A stretch of 64,000 nucleotides of DNA from Spongiibacter nanhainus. Lineage in GTDB: Bacteria; Pseudomonadota; Gammaproteobacteria; Pseudomonadales; Spongiibacteraceae. The DNA is taken from assembly GCF_016132545.1 (NCBI RefSeq), contig NZ_CP066167.1, positions 2,383,001 to 2,447,000 on the forward strand. Direction: 5' to 3'. The first letter of the stretch is position 1. The number at the start of each line of letters is the position of its first letter. Below the pieces are notes generated by a model. The model did no database searches, had not been told where the DNA came from, and saw nothing but the letters and a program-made list of their open reading frames with translations. Positions 16,946 to 25,663 of this stretch are shown one piece after another. Made by a program: the position numbers and the translations under genes.

Positions 16946-17719
16946 TCAGATCGGCGTTTCCATAATGCCGCCATCTACCGCCAGGGTAGTACCGTTCATA
17001 TAACTGCTGGCGTCACTGGCCAGCAATAGCAGTGGCACAGTCAAGTCCTCGTACTCCCCCAGTCGCTTGGCGGGAATTCGGCTTACGTAACGCTGGCCGG
17101 ATTCGCTGGCAAAATAGTCGCTGTTAATTTCGGTGCGGAACCAACCGGGGCAAAGCGCATTGACGCGAATCCCCAGGCGATTCAATTCCATGGCCATAGA
17201 CTTGGTCATCTGCACAACCGCCGCCTTGGAAGCGTTGTAAGCCACCTTCATCACCCCGGTGCGCAAACCGTAGATCGACGCGATATTGATGATGACACCG
17301 CCATTGCCGGCCTCTTTCATCTGCAAGGTCGCACCGCGGGCTACCCGCCAGGCGCCAGTCAGGTTGGTATCCACTACCCAGTTCCAGTCATCTTCCTGGG
17401 TATCCACAAAGCTCAGCGGGTCCGACGCCACACCGGCATTGTTGACCAGAATATCTACCGGGCCGACCTGGGCTTTGATGGCGGCAAAGGCACTATCGAC
17501 ACTGTCGGGGCTGGTGACATCCAGCGACACCGCCATAGCTTTGGCCCCGGATTCTTCCAGGGCTTTAACGTTGGCATCCAGTTTTTCCTTGCGCCGAGCC
17601 GCCAGCACTACTGTCGCCCCCTCTGCAGCCAGCACCTTGGCAAAATGCACGCCGAGACCGCTGGACGCGCCAGTTACCAGCGCTACCTTGCCCTGCAGTT
17701 GAAAGTAATCGCGACTCAT
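16946..17719 (-). CDS. SDR family NAD(P)-dependent oxidoreductase
   Basis: 257 residues from the ATG at 17719, preceded by AGGAG. It is a classical short-chain dehydrogenase: TGASSGLG cofactor motif near the N terminus, NNAG in the middle, catalytic Ser in NIASIYG and YNASK (Tyr-x-x-x-Lys), then the C-terminal VDGGIMETPI. Arg residues after the second strand (AARRKEK) favour NADP(H). The substrate cannot be deduced; 3-oxoacyl or hydroxy-acid reduction are possibilities only. Downstream of the GspC-like gene by about 60 bases on the same strand, in the opposite order. Confidence 0.9.
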   Translation of the reverse strand: MSRDYFQLQGKVALVTGASSGLGVHFAKVLAAEGATVVLAARRKEKLDANVKALEESGAKAMAVSLDVTSPDSVDSAFAAIKAQVGPVDILVNNAGVASDPLSFVDTQEDDWNWVVDTNLTGAWRVARGATLQMKEAGNGGVIINIASIYGLRTGVMKVAYNASKAAVVQMTKSMAMELNRLGIRVNALCPGWFRTEINSDYFASESGQRYVSRIPAKRLGEYEDLTVPLLLLASDASSYMNGTTLAVDGGIMETPI

Positions 17720-17777
17720 AAAAGCTCCTTTAAACAGCAAACACTAAAAACAATGATTAATTGGCCAGGCCCCGAAT

Positions 17778-18617
17778 TTACAAGCCCAGCAATACCACCA
17801 AATCCTGATTTCCCCGGCGCAGGGTGACGGTTAAATGATCTGCCTCATCTAAACGCTGATACAGATCGGTAAAAGACTGAGTCGATGACAAAGCCACCCC
17901 ATTTACTGCAACCACCTGATCGCCTCCTTCCAAGGGCAGTTGGTCGAATATCGCCGTATCCTCCCCCGGCCATACAAAGTAAGCGCGACGACCGTCGTCT
18001 TGTTCACCCACCTTGACGTCCACCTTGCCACGCAGCGACAGCGGGCGCTGGTACAAACGCTGTCGATACTCCCGCAGTAAGGCGGTGGCCGTGGGGTCAT
18101 CCCGGTAGTCGAGAATACCCGCCAATTCGCCATCAGCTCCCACGCCCAACGTAGCGGGATCCACCACCAAGCGCGCGGCCTCAGCACTGACCGCCTGGGC
18201 ACCGACAGCCTCCTCGCCCAGAGCCTCATCCACACCAGACTCCGGCCGCCGCCACAACAGGTGATAACTGCCGCAAACATCAACCAACGCCGCCTTTTCC
18301 GGTAGAGCCGAAAGCCGGACACAGGGAGGATAGAAGGTATCCCCTATTCTGACTTTTTGCGCATCACCATCGATGCTGATCTCGGCGTATTTGCCCTCGG
18401 CATCCTGTCCTCGTGCCTGAAGCACAAACTCCACATCGAAACCCGGCTCTTCGCCAAAAAACTGGGCGTCGTCGGCGTTAAAAATGCGGGCCTCCTGGCG
18501 CTGGGCCACTGTCGGCGGATTGAGGCGATCACTGGCCTCCATCAGCCAGAGCACTCCAGCGGTCAGGCCGGCGCACAAGGCAGCACCGCCAAGTTGGGCA
18601 AGTTGTTTGGTCGTCAT
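17778..18617 (-). CDS. orphan GspC-like inner-membrane PDZ protein
   Basis: 279 residues from the ATG at 18617. There is one N-terminal membrane helix (residues 7-26), a periplasmic region with a GspC-homology-like segment (KVRIGDTFYPPCVRLSALPEKAALVDVCGSYHLLWRR), and a C-terminal PDZ domain (IFDQLPLEGGDQVVAVNGVALSSTQSFTDLYQRL). This is the GspC architecture, yet the gsp operon already has its own gspC at 15127-16029. The intervening 18-cell linker region contains an acidic Ala/Glu/Val-rich stretch. It may be a second coupling protein or a periplasmic scaffold with another job. Two cysteines (PPCVRL, DVCGSY) could pair. Divergent from dusC. Confidence 0.65.
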   Translation of the reverse strand: MTTKQLAQLGGAALCAGLTAGVLWLMEASDRLNPPTVAQRQEARIFNADDAQFFGEEPGFDVEFVLQARGQDAEGKYAEISIDGDAQKVRIGDTFYPPCVRLSALPEKAALVDVCGSYHLLWRRPESGVDEALGEEAVGAQAVSAEAARLVVDPATLGVGADGELAGILDYRDDPTATALLREYRQRLYQRPLSLRGKVDVKVGEQDDGRRAYFVWPGEDTAIFDQLPLEGGDQVVAVNGVALSSTQSFTDLYQRLDEADHLTVTLRRGNQDLVVLLGL

Positions 18618-18728
18618 CTCTGCAGCACCCTGCGTTGTTGGCCACCCTGAGTACGGTTTTGTCGCGTCACAACAGGGCTGAGCCGGGAAAAGCATTGTAC
18701 AATACCGACCTTTTGACAGCGCAGCGCC

Positions 18729-19712
18729 ATGAAAATCCATCTTGCGCCCATGGAGGGCGTCGTTAACGCCAGAATGCGTGCCCTGCTCACCACGGTGGGG
18801 GGCATAGATCGCTGCGTGACCGAGTTTGTCCGGGTCACCGACCGATTGCTGCCCGCCAAGGTGTTCCACCGCCTGTGCCCGGAGCTACTGGACGGCGGCA
18901 CCACCCCAAGTGGCACCCCGGTTTACCTGCAATTGCTGGGCAGCGAACCCGGCGCGATGGGCGACAATGCCGGCCGCGCAGCAGAATTGGGCGCGCCGGG
19001 GGTAGACACTAATTTCGGCTGCCCTGCCAAGTGCGTCAACCGCCATCGAGGCGGCTCTATTCTCCTCGACGAGCCCGATTTGATCCACGCCATCGTTGTC
19101 GCCATGCGCCAGTCTATGCCCAGCGAGGTGCCACTGACTGTAAAAATTCGCTTGGGCTACCAGGACCACAGCCGCTTACTGGAAAACATCGACGCTATTG
19201 CTTCGGCCGGCGCGGCAGAAATCACTATCCACGCCCGCACCCGGGACGACGGCTACAAGCCACCCGCCTTCTGGGACAAAATCGCTGCCGTCCACCGGCG
19301 CCAGCTCAATGGCGCCAATATCATCGCCAACGGTGAAGTCTGGACTCCGGAGCACTACTGGCAGTGTCGCCAGGACAGTCACTGCGACGATGTGATGCTG
19401 GGTCGCGGCCTGCTGGCCCGCCCTGACCTGGCCCGGCACATCAAGGCGCAGCAAGCCGGCGACCACTATCAGCCCATGCCCTGGGAGGACGCCCTCGATC
19501 TGGTGGACAGTTTGTTCGAAAACAGCTTACTCACCTGCGCGCCCCGACACGTAGGCGGTCCACTGAAGCAATGGCTGGGCTACCTCCGCCGCCACTATCA
19601 AGAAGCGGATCAATTATTTGCCGCTATCAAACGTCTGACTCAGCCGGAGGATCTGCACACCGCCCTGGCGCAACATCGCCGCCAGGGTTTTGACAGACCT
19701 CGCGCCGCCTGA
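18729..19712 (+). CDS. dusC: tRNA-dihydrouridine synthase DusC
   Basis: 327 residues with the FMN-binding TIM-barrel start LAPMEGVVNARMR, the catalytic cysteine in NFGCPAKCVNRHRGG, the phosphate-binding KIRLGY and HART segments, and the C-terminal FMN loop VMLGRGLLARPDL. The helical C-terminal tRNA-binding domain fits DusC, which reduces U16 in tRNA. Monocistronic as far as can be seen, with a short gap to the DUF3047-like gene downstream. Confidence 0.92.
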   Translation: MKIHLAPMEGVVNARMRALLTTVGGIDRCVTEFVRVTDRLLPAKVFHRLCPELLDGGTTPSGTPVYLQLLGSEPGAMGDNAGRAAELGAPGVDTNFGCPAKCVNRHRGGSILLDEPDLIHAIVVAMRQSMPSEVPLTVKIRLGYQDHSRLLENIDAIASAGAAEITIHARTRDDGYKPPAFWDKIAAVHRRQLNGANIIANGEVWTPEHYWQCRQDSHCDDVMLGRGLLARPDLARHIKAQQAGDHYQPMPWEDALDLVDSLFENSLLTCAPRHVGGPLKQWLGYLRRHYQEADQLFAAIKRLTQPEDLHTALAQHRRQGFDRPRAA

Positions 19713-19768
19713 TTGGTCCCAGCGCCCAACAAGAATAAGCACACAACAACCAGCGAAAGGAGGAGCCA

Positions 19769-20884
19769 ATGAGCAAACTCACTTTGGGATACCGGATTGG
19801 TCAACACTTGGGGCTGGTTGGGGACAGCGGCACCGAGGGTAAGCACCCGGCGCCGACGCGCAATGCCCCGTCGCCCTTAACTACCTTTCCCGCCTTTATC
19901 CGCCAACGTCGCCTGCGACGCCAGCGGCGTTTGTCAGCCTTGAATCCCCCCCATGAGCTGCCCCAAGGCAATACCTTCACGCTGAGAGCTGACGGCCAAT
20001 GGCTGGACACCGGTCTGGTATTGGGCGCGGGGGATAATCTCAGTTTGTCGGCCCGGGGCAGGCTGTTTTTATCCAAGGGTTTGGAGGTCAGCATCAGCCC
20101 CCGCACCTGTGTGTGGTATCGCATTGGCGACGGCGAAGTCGCGCGCTTGCCCGCCGAGCACGCCGCCATTCACGCTACCACCGCCGGGACGCTACTGCTG
20201 CAGGTCGCCCTGCCCGGCAGTTTTGACAGCCCTGCCGGTGACATCAGTACCGACAACCCACCGCCCGCCATGAGCGGCGCAGTGGAGGTGACAGTGTCTC
20301 AAGCCCCGGGGCCGGCAACACCCAAGCTGCCCCCCGGCTGGCATTATCACTGGAAGCTTGGCAAGGGCTCGCTGTTTACCCAGTGTGAGCAAGGCGAGGG
20401 GCTGTGCTGCGACACCCAAGGTGATGTGGGCATTATTCAATACCCGGTGGATATTCCGCTCAGCGATAAATTGCAGATGGACTGGTGTTGGCGGGCAGAC
20501 ACCCTGCCCTCAGAACTTGCGGAGCATTTGCAGCCGACCCATGACTACCTGTCGATTGCCGTGGAGTTTGATAACGGCCTGGATCTCACCTACATGTGGA
20601 GCAGCCGCTTGGCTGTGGATACGATTTTTCAGTGTCCCCTGCCCTGGTGGGATCAGCGGGAAACCCACTGGGTACTGCGCACACCTCAGGACGGTCTGGG
20701 CCTGTGGCTGAACGAATCCCGCCCACTGCGCGCCGACTACATCCGCGCGATCGGCGGTGAGCCACCGAAAAAAGTCGTCGCTGTCTGGTTGATTGCCAAT
20801 TCGGCCTTTCAGGGCGGTGTCGGTCGATGCCGCTATCGCGAGATTAATCTACGCGATAGCGATCAGACCGTGCGGGTTTTCTAG
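19769..20884 (+). CDS. DUF3047-like protein with an N-terminal beta-rich domain
   Basis: 371 residues, AGGAG upstream of the ATG. The C-terminal half (WHYHWKLGKGS, CDTQGDVGIIQYP, MDWCWRADTLP, YLSIAVEFDNGLDLTYMWSS, then VVAVWLIANSAF and CRYREINL) resembles DUF3047. The N-terminal half (GQWLDTGLVLGAGDNLSLSARGRLFLS ... TCVWYRIGDGEVARLP ... LLLQVALPGSFDSPAGDIS) looks like a small beta-sandwich reminiscent of LecA/PA-IL-type domains, a weak visual resemblance only. There is no signal peptide. An Arg-rich patch (residues 45-57) precedes the first domain. Function unknown. It is convergent with the acyltransferase gene, with a four-base gap. Confidence 0.6.
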   Translation: MSKLTLGYRIGQHLGLVGDSGTEGKHPAPTRNAPSPLTTFPAFIRQRRLRRQRRLSALNPPHELPQGNTFTLRADGQWLDTGLVLGAGDNLSLSARGRLFLSKGLEVSISPRTCVWYRIGDGEVARLPAEHAAIHATTAGTLLLQVALPGSFDSPAGDISTDNPPPAMSGAVEVTVSQAPGPATPKLPPGWHYHWKLGKGSLFTQCEQGEGLCCDTQGDVGIIQYPVDIPLSDKLQMDWCWRADTLPSELAEHLQPTHDYLSIAVEFDNGLDLTYMWSSRLAVDTIFQCPLPWWDQRETHWVLRTPQDGLGLWLNESRPLRADYIRAIGGEPPKKVVAVWLIANSAFQGGVGRCRYREINLRDSDQTVRVF

Positions 20885-20888
20885 TACT

Positions 20889-22622
20889 TCAGCGCCCCTT
20901 ACCCAGAGAAACCACATTGGATTCGCCGGTATTAAACAGCGAATTGACCTGCTCGCCTTTATCTTTAACCTTGGAGACGCCTGTCGATTGACCGGCACTG
21001 GCTCTCGCCTTCTTTGCCCGAGGCTTGGGACGAGCCGTGCTCTGGGTGGCTTTGCTGGCAGTCTTGCCGTCGGCTTTCCCCGCAGCAGCTGTTGCGCTTT
21101 TTTTTGCCTTGCCAGTGGGCGTGTTTGCCTTGCGAGTGGGCGAGGATTTGGCTGTCGCGCTGCGAGCCTTGCTGGCGGCGGCCCCACTCTTCTCGCTCGA
21201 CGCCTGTAATTGTTTGGCGGCCTCGTGGAGCTCGGCAAAAGCGTCCTCCACGCATTCCCGGTAAAAGGCCGGGTCCGGCATGCTGCTTCGATCGCCCAGT
21301 ATTGATAGCGTCACTACCCCCACCGAACTGTAGACCAAATGGAAAATCCCCACCCCTGGTGTCAACAAACCCAGCCCGTAGTAGCGGCATAACTTGGCGC
21401 CGGCACAATAGAGGGGGAACGGCGGACCGGCTACATTGGACACCACCGAACTAATCCCCAATGGCAGGTGCTGGGTGAGCTGGTTGTCGATATAGGTTTT
21501 CACCAGTGGACGGGTCAAGGCCGGCGGCATTACCCCAGCTAGCCTCAGCGCATCCACCAGGGGGGATTGCTCGCCAAAAGACTTGGCCTCGCCCGCGCTT
21601 TTGTGAATCGCCGCCAGGCGTTCCATGGGATCGTCCAGATTGGTCGCCAACGACATAAACACGGATCCAACCTGGTTATTGTCGTCGTTCTCCCCTTTGC
21701 GGGTACGCATATTCAGCGGCACGGTGACAGCCAGGCTCTCCTCCGGCAGTTCCTCATGATGCTGCAAATAGCGCCGCAAGGCACCGGATACGATTGCCAA
21801 CATGACATCGTTGACCTTGGTCCCGGTGACATTCTTGATCATCTTGATGTCTTCGAGGTCAAACTCCGCCGCTTCAAATACCCGATAGGGGCTCACCGGA
21901 TTATTGAAACGAGTTCTGGGCGGCGAAATTGGCGGCATCGGAATCGATTTGTTGGCAATGCCCAGGGCCATTTTGCCAAACCCTTTTAAGGTGCCCATCG
22001 TGCTGGTGGCCAACTTGGCGGCATTCTTGACATGGTTAATGACCGTCGACGTGCCCAGCTGCAGCGCGTTGGGTAAGGTATCCACCTCAATGGTTTCGGG
22101 TTCTTCAATCTTGCCCTCCGGATCGGGCTCCAGATCGTGGATCACCGCCATAATGTTGGAACCGCCCGCGCCATCCACCAGGGCGTGGTGAATTTTGGTG
22201 TAGATGGCAAAGCCACCCTCGGGCACACCGGGGATATTGTCTAGCCCTTCGATAATGTAGGCCTCCCACAGCGGGCGCGCCATATCCAGCGGGCGAGCGT
22301 GTAGCCGCGACACCAGAATACAGAGCTGGCGCCAGTCCCCGGGTTTGGGCAAGGCCAAATGGCGAATGTGAAATTCAACGTCGAAATTGGCGTCTTTGAC
22401 CCAATAGGGTCGATCAAAATTGGCGGGGGTTTTAACCAGCCGGGAGCGGAATATGGAATGCTTCTGCAAGCGCCGTTCAAAGCTGGCGATCACCCCCTTG
22501 AAGCGCACAAAGCCCTCCGGGGCGGTCGACGGGTCGTAGATACCCAAACCGCCAATATGTTGCGGGGTGTTGGGGTGCTCAAGGTTAACGAATGCGCTGT
22601 CCAGCACGCCGAGTTGCTTCAT
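20889..22622 (-). CDS. wax ester synthase / diacylglycerol acyltransferase with a basic C-terminal tail
   Basis: 577 residues from the ATG at 22622 (GGAG upstream; typical start MKQLGVLDSAFVNLE). The catalytic HHALVDG motif is at residues 145-151 and the PLW motif follows RPLDMARPLWEAY. The WES acyltransferase domain and its C-terminal WS/DGAT partner are complete by about residue 470. These enzymes esterify fatty alcohols or diacylglycerol with acyl-CoA to make storage lipid at the inner membrane. The last 100 or so residues are an Ala/Lys/Ser/Thr-rich low-complexity tail resembling histone H1 or PhaP/PhaF tails. A TTACAA-N5-TTGTAA dyad lies about 110 bases upstream. Confidence 0.92.
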   Translation of the reverse strand: MKQLGVLDSAFVNLEHPNTPQHIGGLGIYDPSTAPEGFVRFKGVIASFERRLQKHSIFRSRLVKTPANFDRPYWVKDANFDVEFHIRHLALPKPGDWRQLCILVSRLHARPLDMARPLWEAYIIEGLDNIPGVPEGGFAIYTKIHHALVDGAGGSNIMAVIHDLEPDPEGKIEEPETIEVDTLPNALQLGTSTVINHVKNAAKLATSTMGTLKGFGKMALGIANKSIPMPPISPPRTRFNNPVSPYRVFEAAEFDLEDIKMIKNVTGTKVNDVMLAIVSGALRRYLQHHEELPEESLAVTVPLNMRTRKGENDDNNQVGSVFMSLATNLDDPMERLAAIHKSAGEAKSFGEQSPLVDALRLAGVMPPALTRPLVKTYIDNQLTQHLPLGISSVVSNVAGPPFPLYCAGAKLCRYYGLGLLTPGVGIFHLVYSSVGVVTLSILGDRSSMPDPAFYRECVEDAFAELHEAAKQLQASSEKSGAAASKARSATAKSSPTRKANTPTGKAKKSATAAAGKADGKTASKATQSTARPKPRAKKARASAGQSTGVSKVKDKGEQVNSLFNTGESNVVSLGKGR

Positions 22623-22730
22623 GGTTTGATGCTCCAATTCATTATCTTTTACTGCTTCCGTACTGAGCTGCTCACTAACTGCATAAGCTGCTGGAGTATC
22701 AACCACTGGGACACAGTCCCATGACACACG

Positions 22731-22747
22731 TTACAAATACGTTGTAA
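22731..22747. promoter_or_regulatory. TTACAA-N5-TTGTAA dyad upstream of the acyltransferase gene
   Basis: A perfect 6+5+6 inverted repeat about 110 bases upstream of the acyltransferase start. TGGGAC-ACA-GTCCCA at 22707-22721 is a second perfect dyad beside it. The first has the size and AT-rich arms of a TetR-family operator; the regulator is not identified. Confidence 0.45.
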
Positions 22748-22860
22748 AAATTTTGCTCTCAAGCGGCGCCCTGCACAGCGCCTTACTGCCTGATTATTAA
22801 TCAATGCAGCACTTTGTGACAATCGCCCGGATGGCGTAGCCAGCGCTGCTCAGCCGCCTG

Positions 22861-23817
22861 TTAGCCTTTATCGGCGGCCCGCTTGTTTAGGCGCTGTCGT
22901 GCAGGTGGCGGCGCGCCGACATGGGCAACCTGCCTTTGCCGCGCCAACTCTACTTGTTTTTGACGCTCCCGAAAGCGCTGGCGCTGATCGTCACTCAAGG
23001 TATCGTGGCAGGCCGGGCAGCTGACTCCCTCCTCGTAGTGGGGACTGGCCTTGTCGCTGTCGTCGATGGGTCGCCGGCAGCCGTGGCAAAGTTCATAATG
23101 CCCCTTCTCCAGGCCGTGGGTCACGGCAACCCGGTTGTCAAAGACAAAGCACTCCCCCTGCCAGAGGCTCTCCGCCTCGTCCACTTCCTCAAGGTATTTA
23201 AGGATGCCTCCCTCCAGGTGGTACACCTCTTCAAAACCCGCCTGCTTCATATAGGCTGAGGCCTTCTCGCAGCGGATACCGCCGGTGCAGAACATCGCCA
23301 CTTTTTTGTGGCGCTGGGGGTCATAGTGCTCACTGACATAGTCGGGAAACTCCCGAAAAGTGTCGGTCTTGGGGTCGACCGCTCCTTTAAAGGAACCGAT
23401 CTCCACCTCGTAATCGTTGCGGGTATCCAGCAGCAACACCTCTGGATCGGAAATCAGCGCATTCCAGTCACGGGGCTTCACGTAGGTCCCCACCACCTTG
23501 TTGGGGTCGATACCTTCGACCCCCATGGTGACGATCTCGCGTTTGAGCTTCACCTTCATCCGGTAGAATGGCTGTTTTTCGTCGTATGACTCCTTGTGCT
23601 GCAAGTCAGCCAGACGGGGGTCCGTGCGCAGATAGTCCAGTACCGTATCGATGCCGGCCCGGGACCCCGCGATGGTGCCGTTGATGCCCTCTTCAGCCAG
23701 CAGCAAAGTGCCCTTCACCTCAGCGTCCAAACAGCACTGCAACAGTGGCTCCCGCATCTCCCGATAGTCCGGCAGAGAGACAAACTTGTACAGGGCAGCC
23801 ACCACGAACTCATTCAC
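22861..23817 (-). CDS. trhO: tRNA uridine-34 hydroxylase TrhO (rhodanese-related, UPF0176)
   Basis: 318 residues from the GTG at 23817, which has GGAG upstream. The N-terminal domain ([34 protein letters not shown]) is followed by a rhodanese domain with the active-site loop [12 protein letters not shown] (Cys177, second Cys183). A Cys-rich region (CHGCRRP, CPACHD) near residue 265-290 is usual for this family, as is the long helical basic tail. TrhO makes 5-hydroxyuridine at the tRNA wobble position. It starts five bases after the bolA stop, so the two are probably co-transcribed. Confidence 0.93.
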   Translation of the reverse strand: MNEFVVAALYKFVSLPDYREMREPLLQCCLDAEVKGTLLLAEEGINGTIAGSRAGIDTVLDYLRTDPRLADLQHKESYDEKQPFYRMKVKLKREIVTMGVEGIDPNKVVGTYVKPRDWNALISDPEVLLLDTRNDYEVEIGSFKGAVDPKTDTFREFPDYVSEHYDPQRHKKVAMFCTGGIRCEKASAYMKQAGFEEVYHLEGGILKYLEEVDEAESLWQGECFVFDNRVAVTHGLEKGHYELCHGCRRPIDDSDKASPHYEEGVSCPACHDTLSDDQRQRFRERQKQVELARQRQVAHVGAPPPARQRLNKRAADKG

Positions 23818-23821
23818 AATA

Positions 23822-24160
23822 TCACGCTCCGTTGTTGGCAATACGGTCGGCTTTGCTGCCGCCCTTACAGTCTGGAGAGGCGGGCACGCTGCCCTCTCTG
23901 GCCTGCCACTCCTGGGGCGAATACAGGTGCAAGGCCAGCGCGTGGACCGGGCCGGCCAGGTCCTCCGCCAACACTTTGTAGACTGACTGGTGCCGGGCGA
24001 CTTTACGCTGGCCCTCAAAGGCTGAGGCCACCAGCACCAATTTAAAGTGGGTTTCAGAATTGGCCGGCACGCTGTGCATATGGCTCTCATTCACTAGCTC
24101 GATATGCTCAGGGGAAAAGGCCTGGCGAATTTTTTCTTCGATACCCTGTTGTACTTGCAT
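23822..24160 (-). CDS. bolA: BolA family protein
   Basis: 112 residues with the BolA signature ([44 protein letters not shown]), including the conserved His residues that bind iron-sulfur clusters with monothiol glutaredoxins. The C terminus is about ten residues longer than usual and Ser/Lys-rich. BolA proteins influence cell shape, biofilm and iron homeostasis. Located between the TfoX-like gene and trhO on one strand. Confidence 0.92.
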   Translation of the reverse strand: MQVQQGIEEKIRQAFSPEHIELVNESHMHSVPANSETHFKLVLVASAFEGQRKVARHQSVYKVLAEDLAGPVHALALHLYSPQEWQAREGSVPASPDCKGGSKADRIANNGA

Positions 24161-24197
24161 GATTAGCTACACTGTCGCAGAAAAACCGGGGGCCAGA

Positions 24198-24572
24198 TTA
24201 TACACCTCCAGCGGGCCTTTTTGTGCGCCGACCCGCGCCGGCGGCGGCGCGCCGAGCCGCAGCATAGGCCCGGTTCGCCCAATCGACAAGGGCATCGCTG
24301 TCGTCCAGGCACTGTTCAGGCGCCTGGTAGTAGGAGAGATTGATCATTTTGCCGGCACGGGGATATTGAAATGCGGGCAGCCCCAGAGCCTCGAAATCCG
24401 CCACAGAGCTCGCATCCACCTTGAAGTAAAGCACCCGGTCACTGACCAGAGCAAACATCACACCGTCGAGAAACAGCCCCGCACCGCCAAACATGCGACG
24501 TGCCACCACTGGGCCCATCAACTGTAAGGGGTCCAGTAAGAACGCGATAAATTCATCGTCTTGGGCCACCAC
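24198..24572 (-). CDS. TfoX/Sxy N-terminal domain protein
   Basis: 124 residues. FIAFLLDPLQLMGPVVARRMFGGAGLFLDGVMFALV and the following YFKVD and FQYPRAG segments match the TfoX N-terminal domain. It lacks the C-terminal domain of full TfoX/Sxy. Two GTG codons in tandem (24572, 24569) can start it; GGGAG is better spaced for 24569. The C terminus is Arg/Ala/Gly-rich (AAARRAAAGAGRRTKRPAGGV). Full-length TfoX regulates competence; these short homologues are of unknown role. Confidence 0.85.
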   Translation of the reverse strand: MVAQDDEFIAFLLDPLQLMGPVVARRMFGGAGLFLDGVMFALVSDRVLYFKVDASSVADFEALGLPAFQYPRAGKMINLSYYQAPEQCLDDSDALVDWANRAYAAARRAAAGAGRRTKRPAGGV

Positions 24573-24595
24573 TGAGCTCCCGTATTGCCGTATCG

Positions 24596-25651
24596 CTAGG
24601 CCGCTGCCCAGCCACGCCGGGCCAGGGCCGCCACTCGCTGGGCCAGCAGTGTCTCATCGGCAGCCAGCCCCCACCGCAAGTAAGCCATGTCTCCCCGCGA
24701 GTATAAACGCAACCACAGGCCGAGGTCTGCGGCCTCACGATACAGCCGCTGCGCCGTATCCAGCGGCAATACCAGGGTGGTGAATAAAGGGTTGTAGTGT
24801 ATCTCGGCACACGCTCCTTGGAAGTACTCCCGCAGTAACGCGCCCTGTTCTGCGGCGGCCCGCTGCAAATGCTCTCGCGTCTCGGCCTGCCAGACGCGAT
24901 CCGCCAGGGCCAATTTACCCAGGTGCAGAGCTGGGCCACTGACCGGCCAGGGCCCCAGCTCCCGACTCAGCGCTTGAAGTAAGCGCTCCTCGCCCAATAC
25001 AAAACCCAGGCGCAAACCCGGCAGGCCAAAGAACTTGCCCAAGGAGCGCAAAATCACCACACCGGGCTCACCACACAGGGCAGATACGTCACTGCCCTGG
25101 GAGGCATCGGCAAAGGCCTGATCGACCACCAGCAAACCGCCCTCTGGCAACGCCTGCCGCCACTGGCTAAGCCGCTCTAGGGGCACAACGGATGCCGCCG
25201 GATTGTTGGGGGATACCACCACCAAGTGGCGAATCTTGTCCTCCCGTATCCGGCTGGCCAGGCTCTCTTCTTCATCGCGACTAAAGCAACAAACCTCAAA
25301 GCCTGCCTGGGACCAACGGTAACGGTGTTCCTCGTAGGCCACATCCTGCATCAATACCCTGCCCGGACTCGCCAGCCGGGGCAGTATCTGAATAGCCCAT
25401 TGGCTGCCCCCGGTGGCCAGTAATTCAGTTGGCGGCACCCGGTAGTAGGCCGCGGCCATGGCGTAGAAATCGGCGTCGGGCTGGGGGAGTAAAGTTAGCG
25501 CCTCGGCCGGCAGTGCCGGCGCCGGCCAGGGCCAGGGATTGATACCGGTAGACAGGTCGATGCTGCCGTCACTGGCGCAGTGGCCGGGCGCGCCGCCGCG
25601 CCGACCCGGGTCACCGCCGTGTTGAGGAGTATTCTCGTGCTGATTTACCAT
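24596..25651 (-). CDS. cobC: threonine-phosphate decarboxylase (cobalamin pathway)
   Basis: 351 residues of the fold I PLP aminotransferase family. The PLP lysine is in SLGKFFGLPGLRLGF, and other motifs are GINPWPWPAP, ATGGSQWAIQILP and VVSPNNPAA. The short DLSTGINPWP start and adjacency to the cbiB-like gene identify it as the enzyme that makes aminopropanol phosphate for the cobinamide side chain (CobC in Pseudomonas naming, CobD in Salmonella naming). Its start lies 12 bases after the stop of the upstream cobD/cbiB gene. The rest of the cobalamin pathway is not in this window. Confidence 0.88.
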   Translation of the reverse strand: MVNQHENTPQHGGDPGRRGGAPGHCASDGSIDLSTGINPWPWPAPALPAEALTLLPQPDADFYAMAAAYYRVPPTELLATGGSQWAIQILPRLASPGRVLMQDVAYEEHRYRWSQAGFEVCCFSRDEEESLASRIREDKIRHLVVVSPNNPAASVVPLERLSQWRQALPEGGLLVVDQAFADASQGSDVSALCGEPGVVILRSLGKFFGLPGLRLGFVLGEERLLQALSRELGPWPVSGPALHLGKLALADRVWQAETREHLQRAAAEQGALLREYFQGACAEIHYNPLFTTLVLPLDTAQRLYREAADLGLWLRLYSRGDMAYLRWGLAADETLLAQRVAALARRGWAAA

Positions 25652-25663
25652 TAAATTTGCCGT

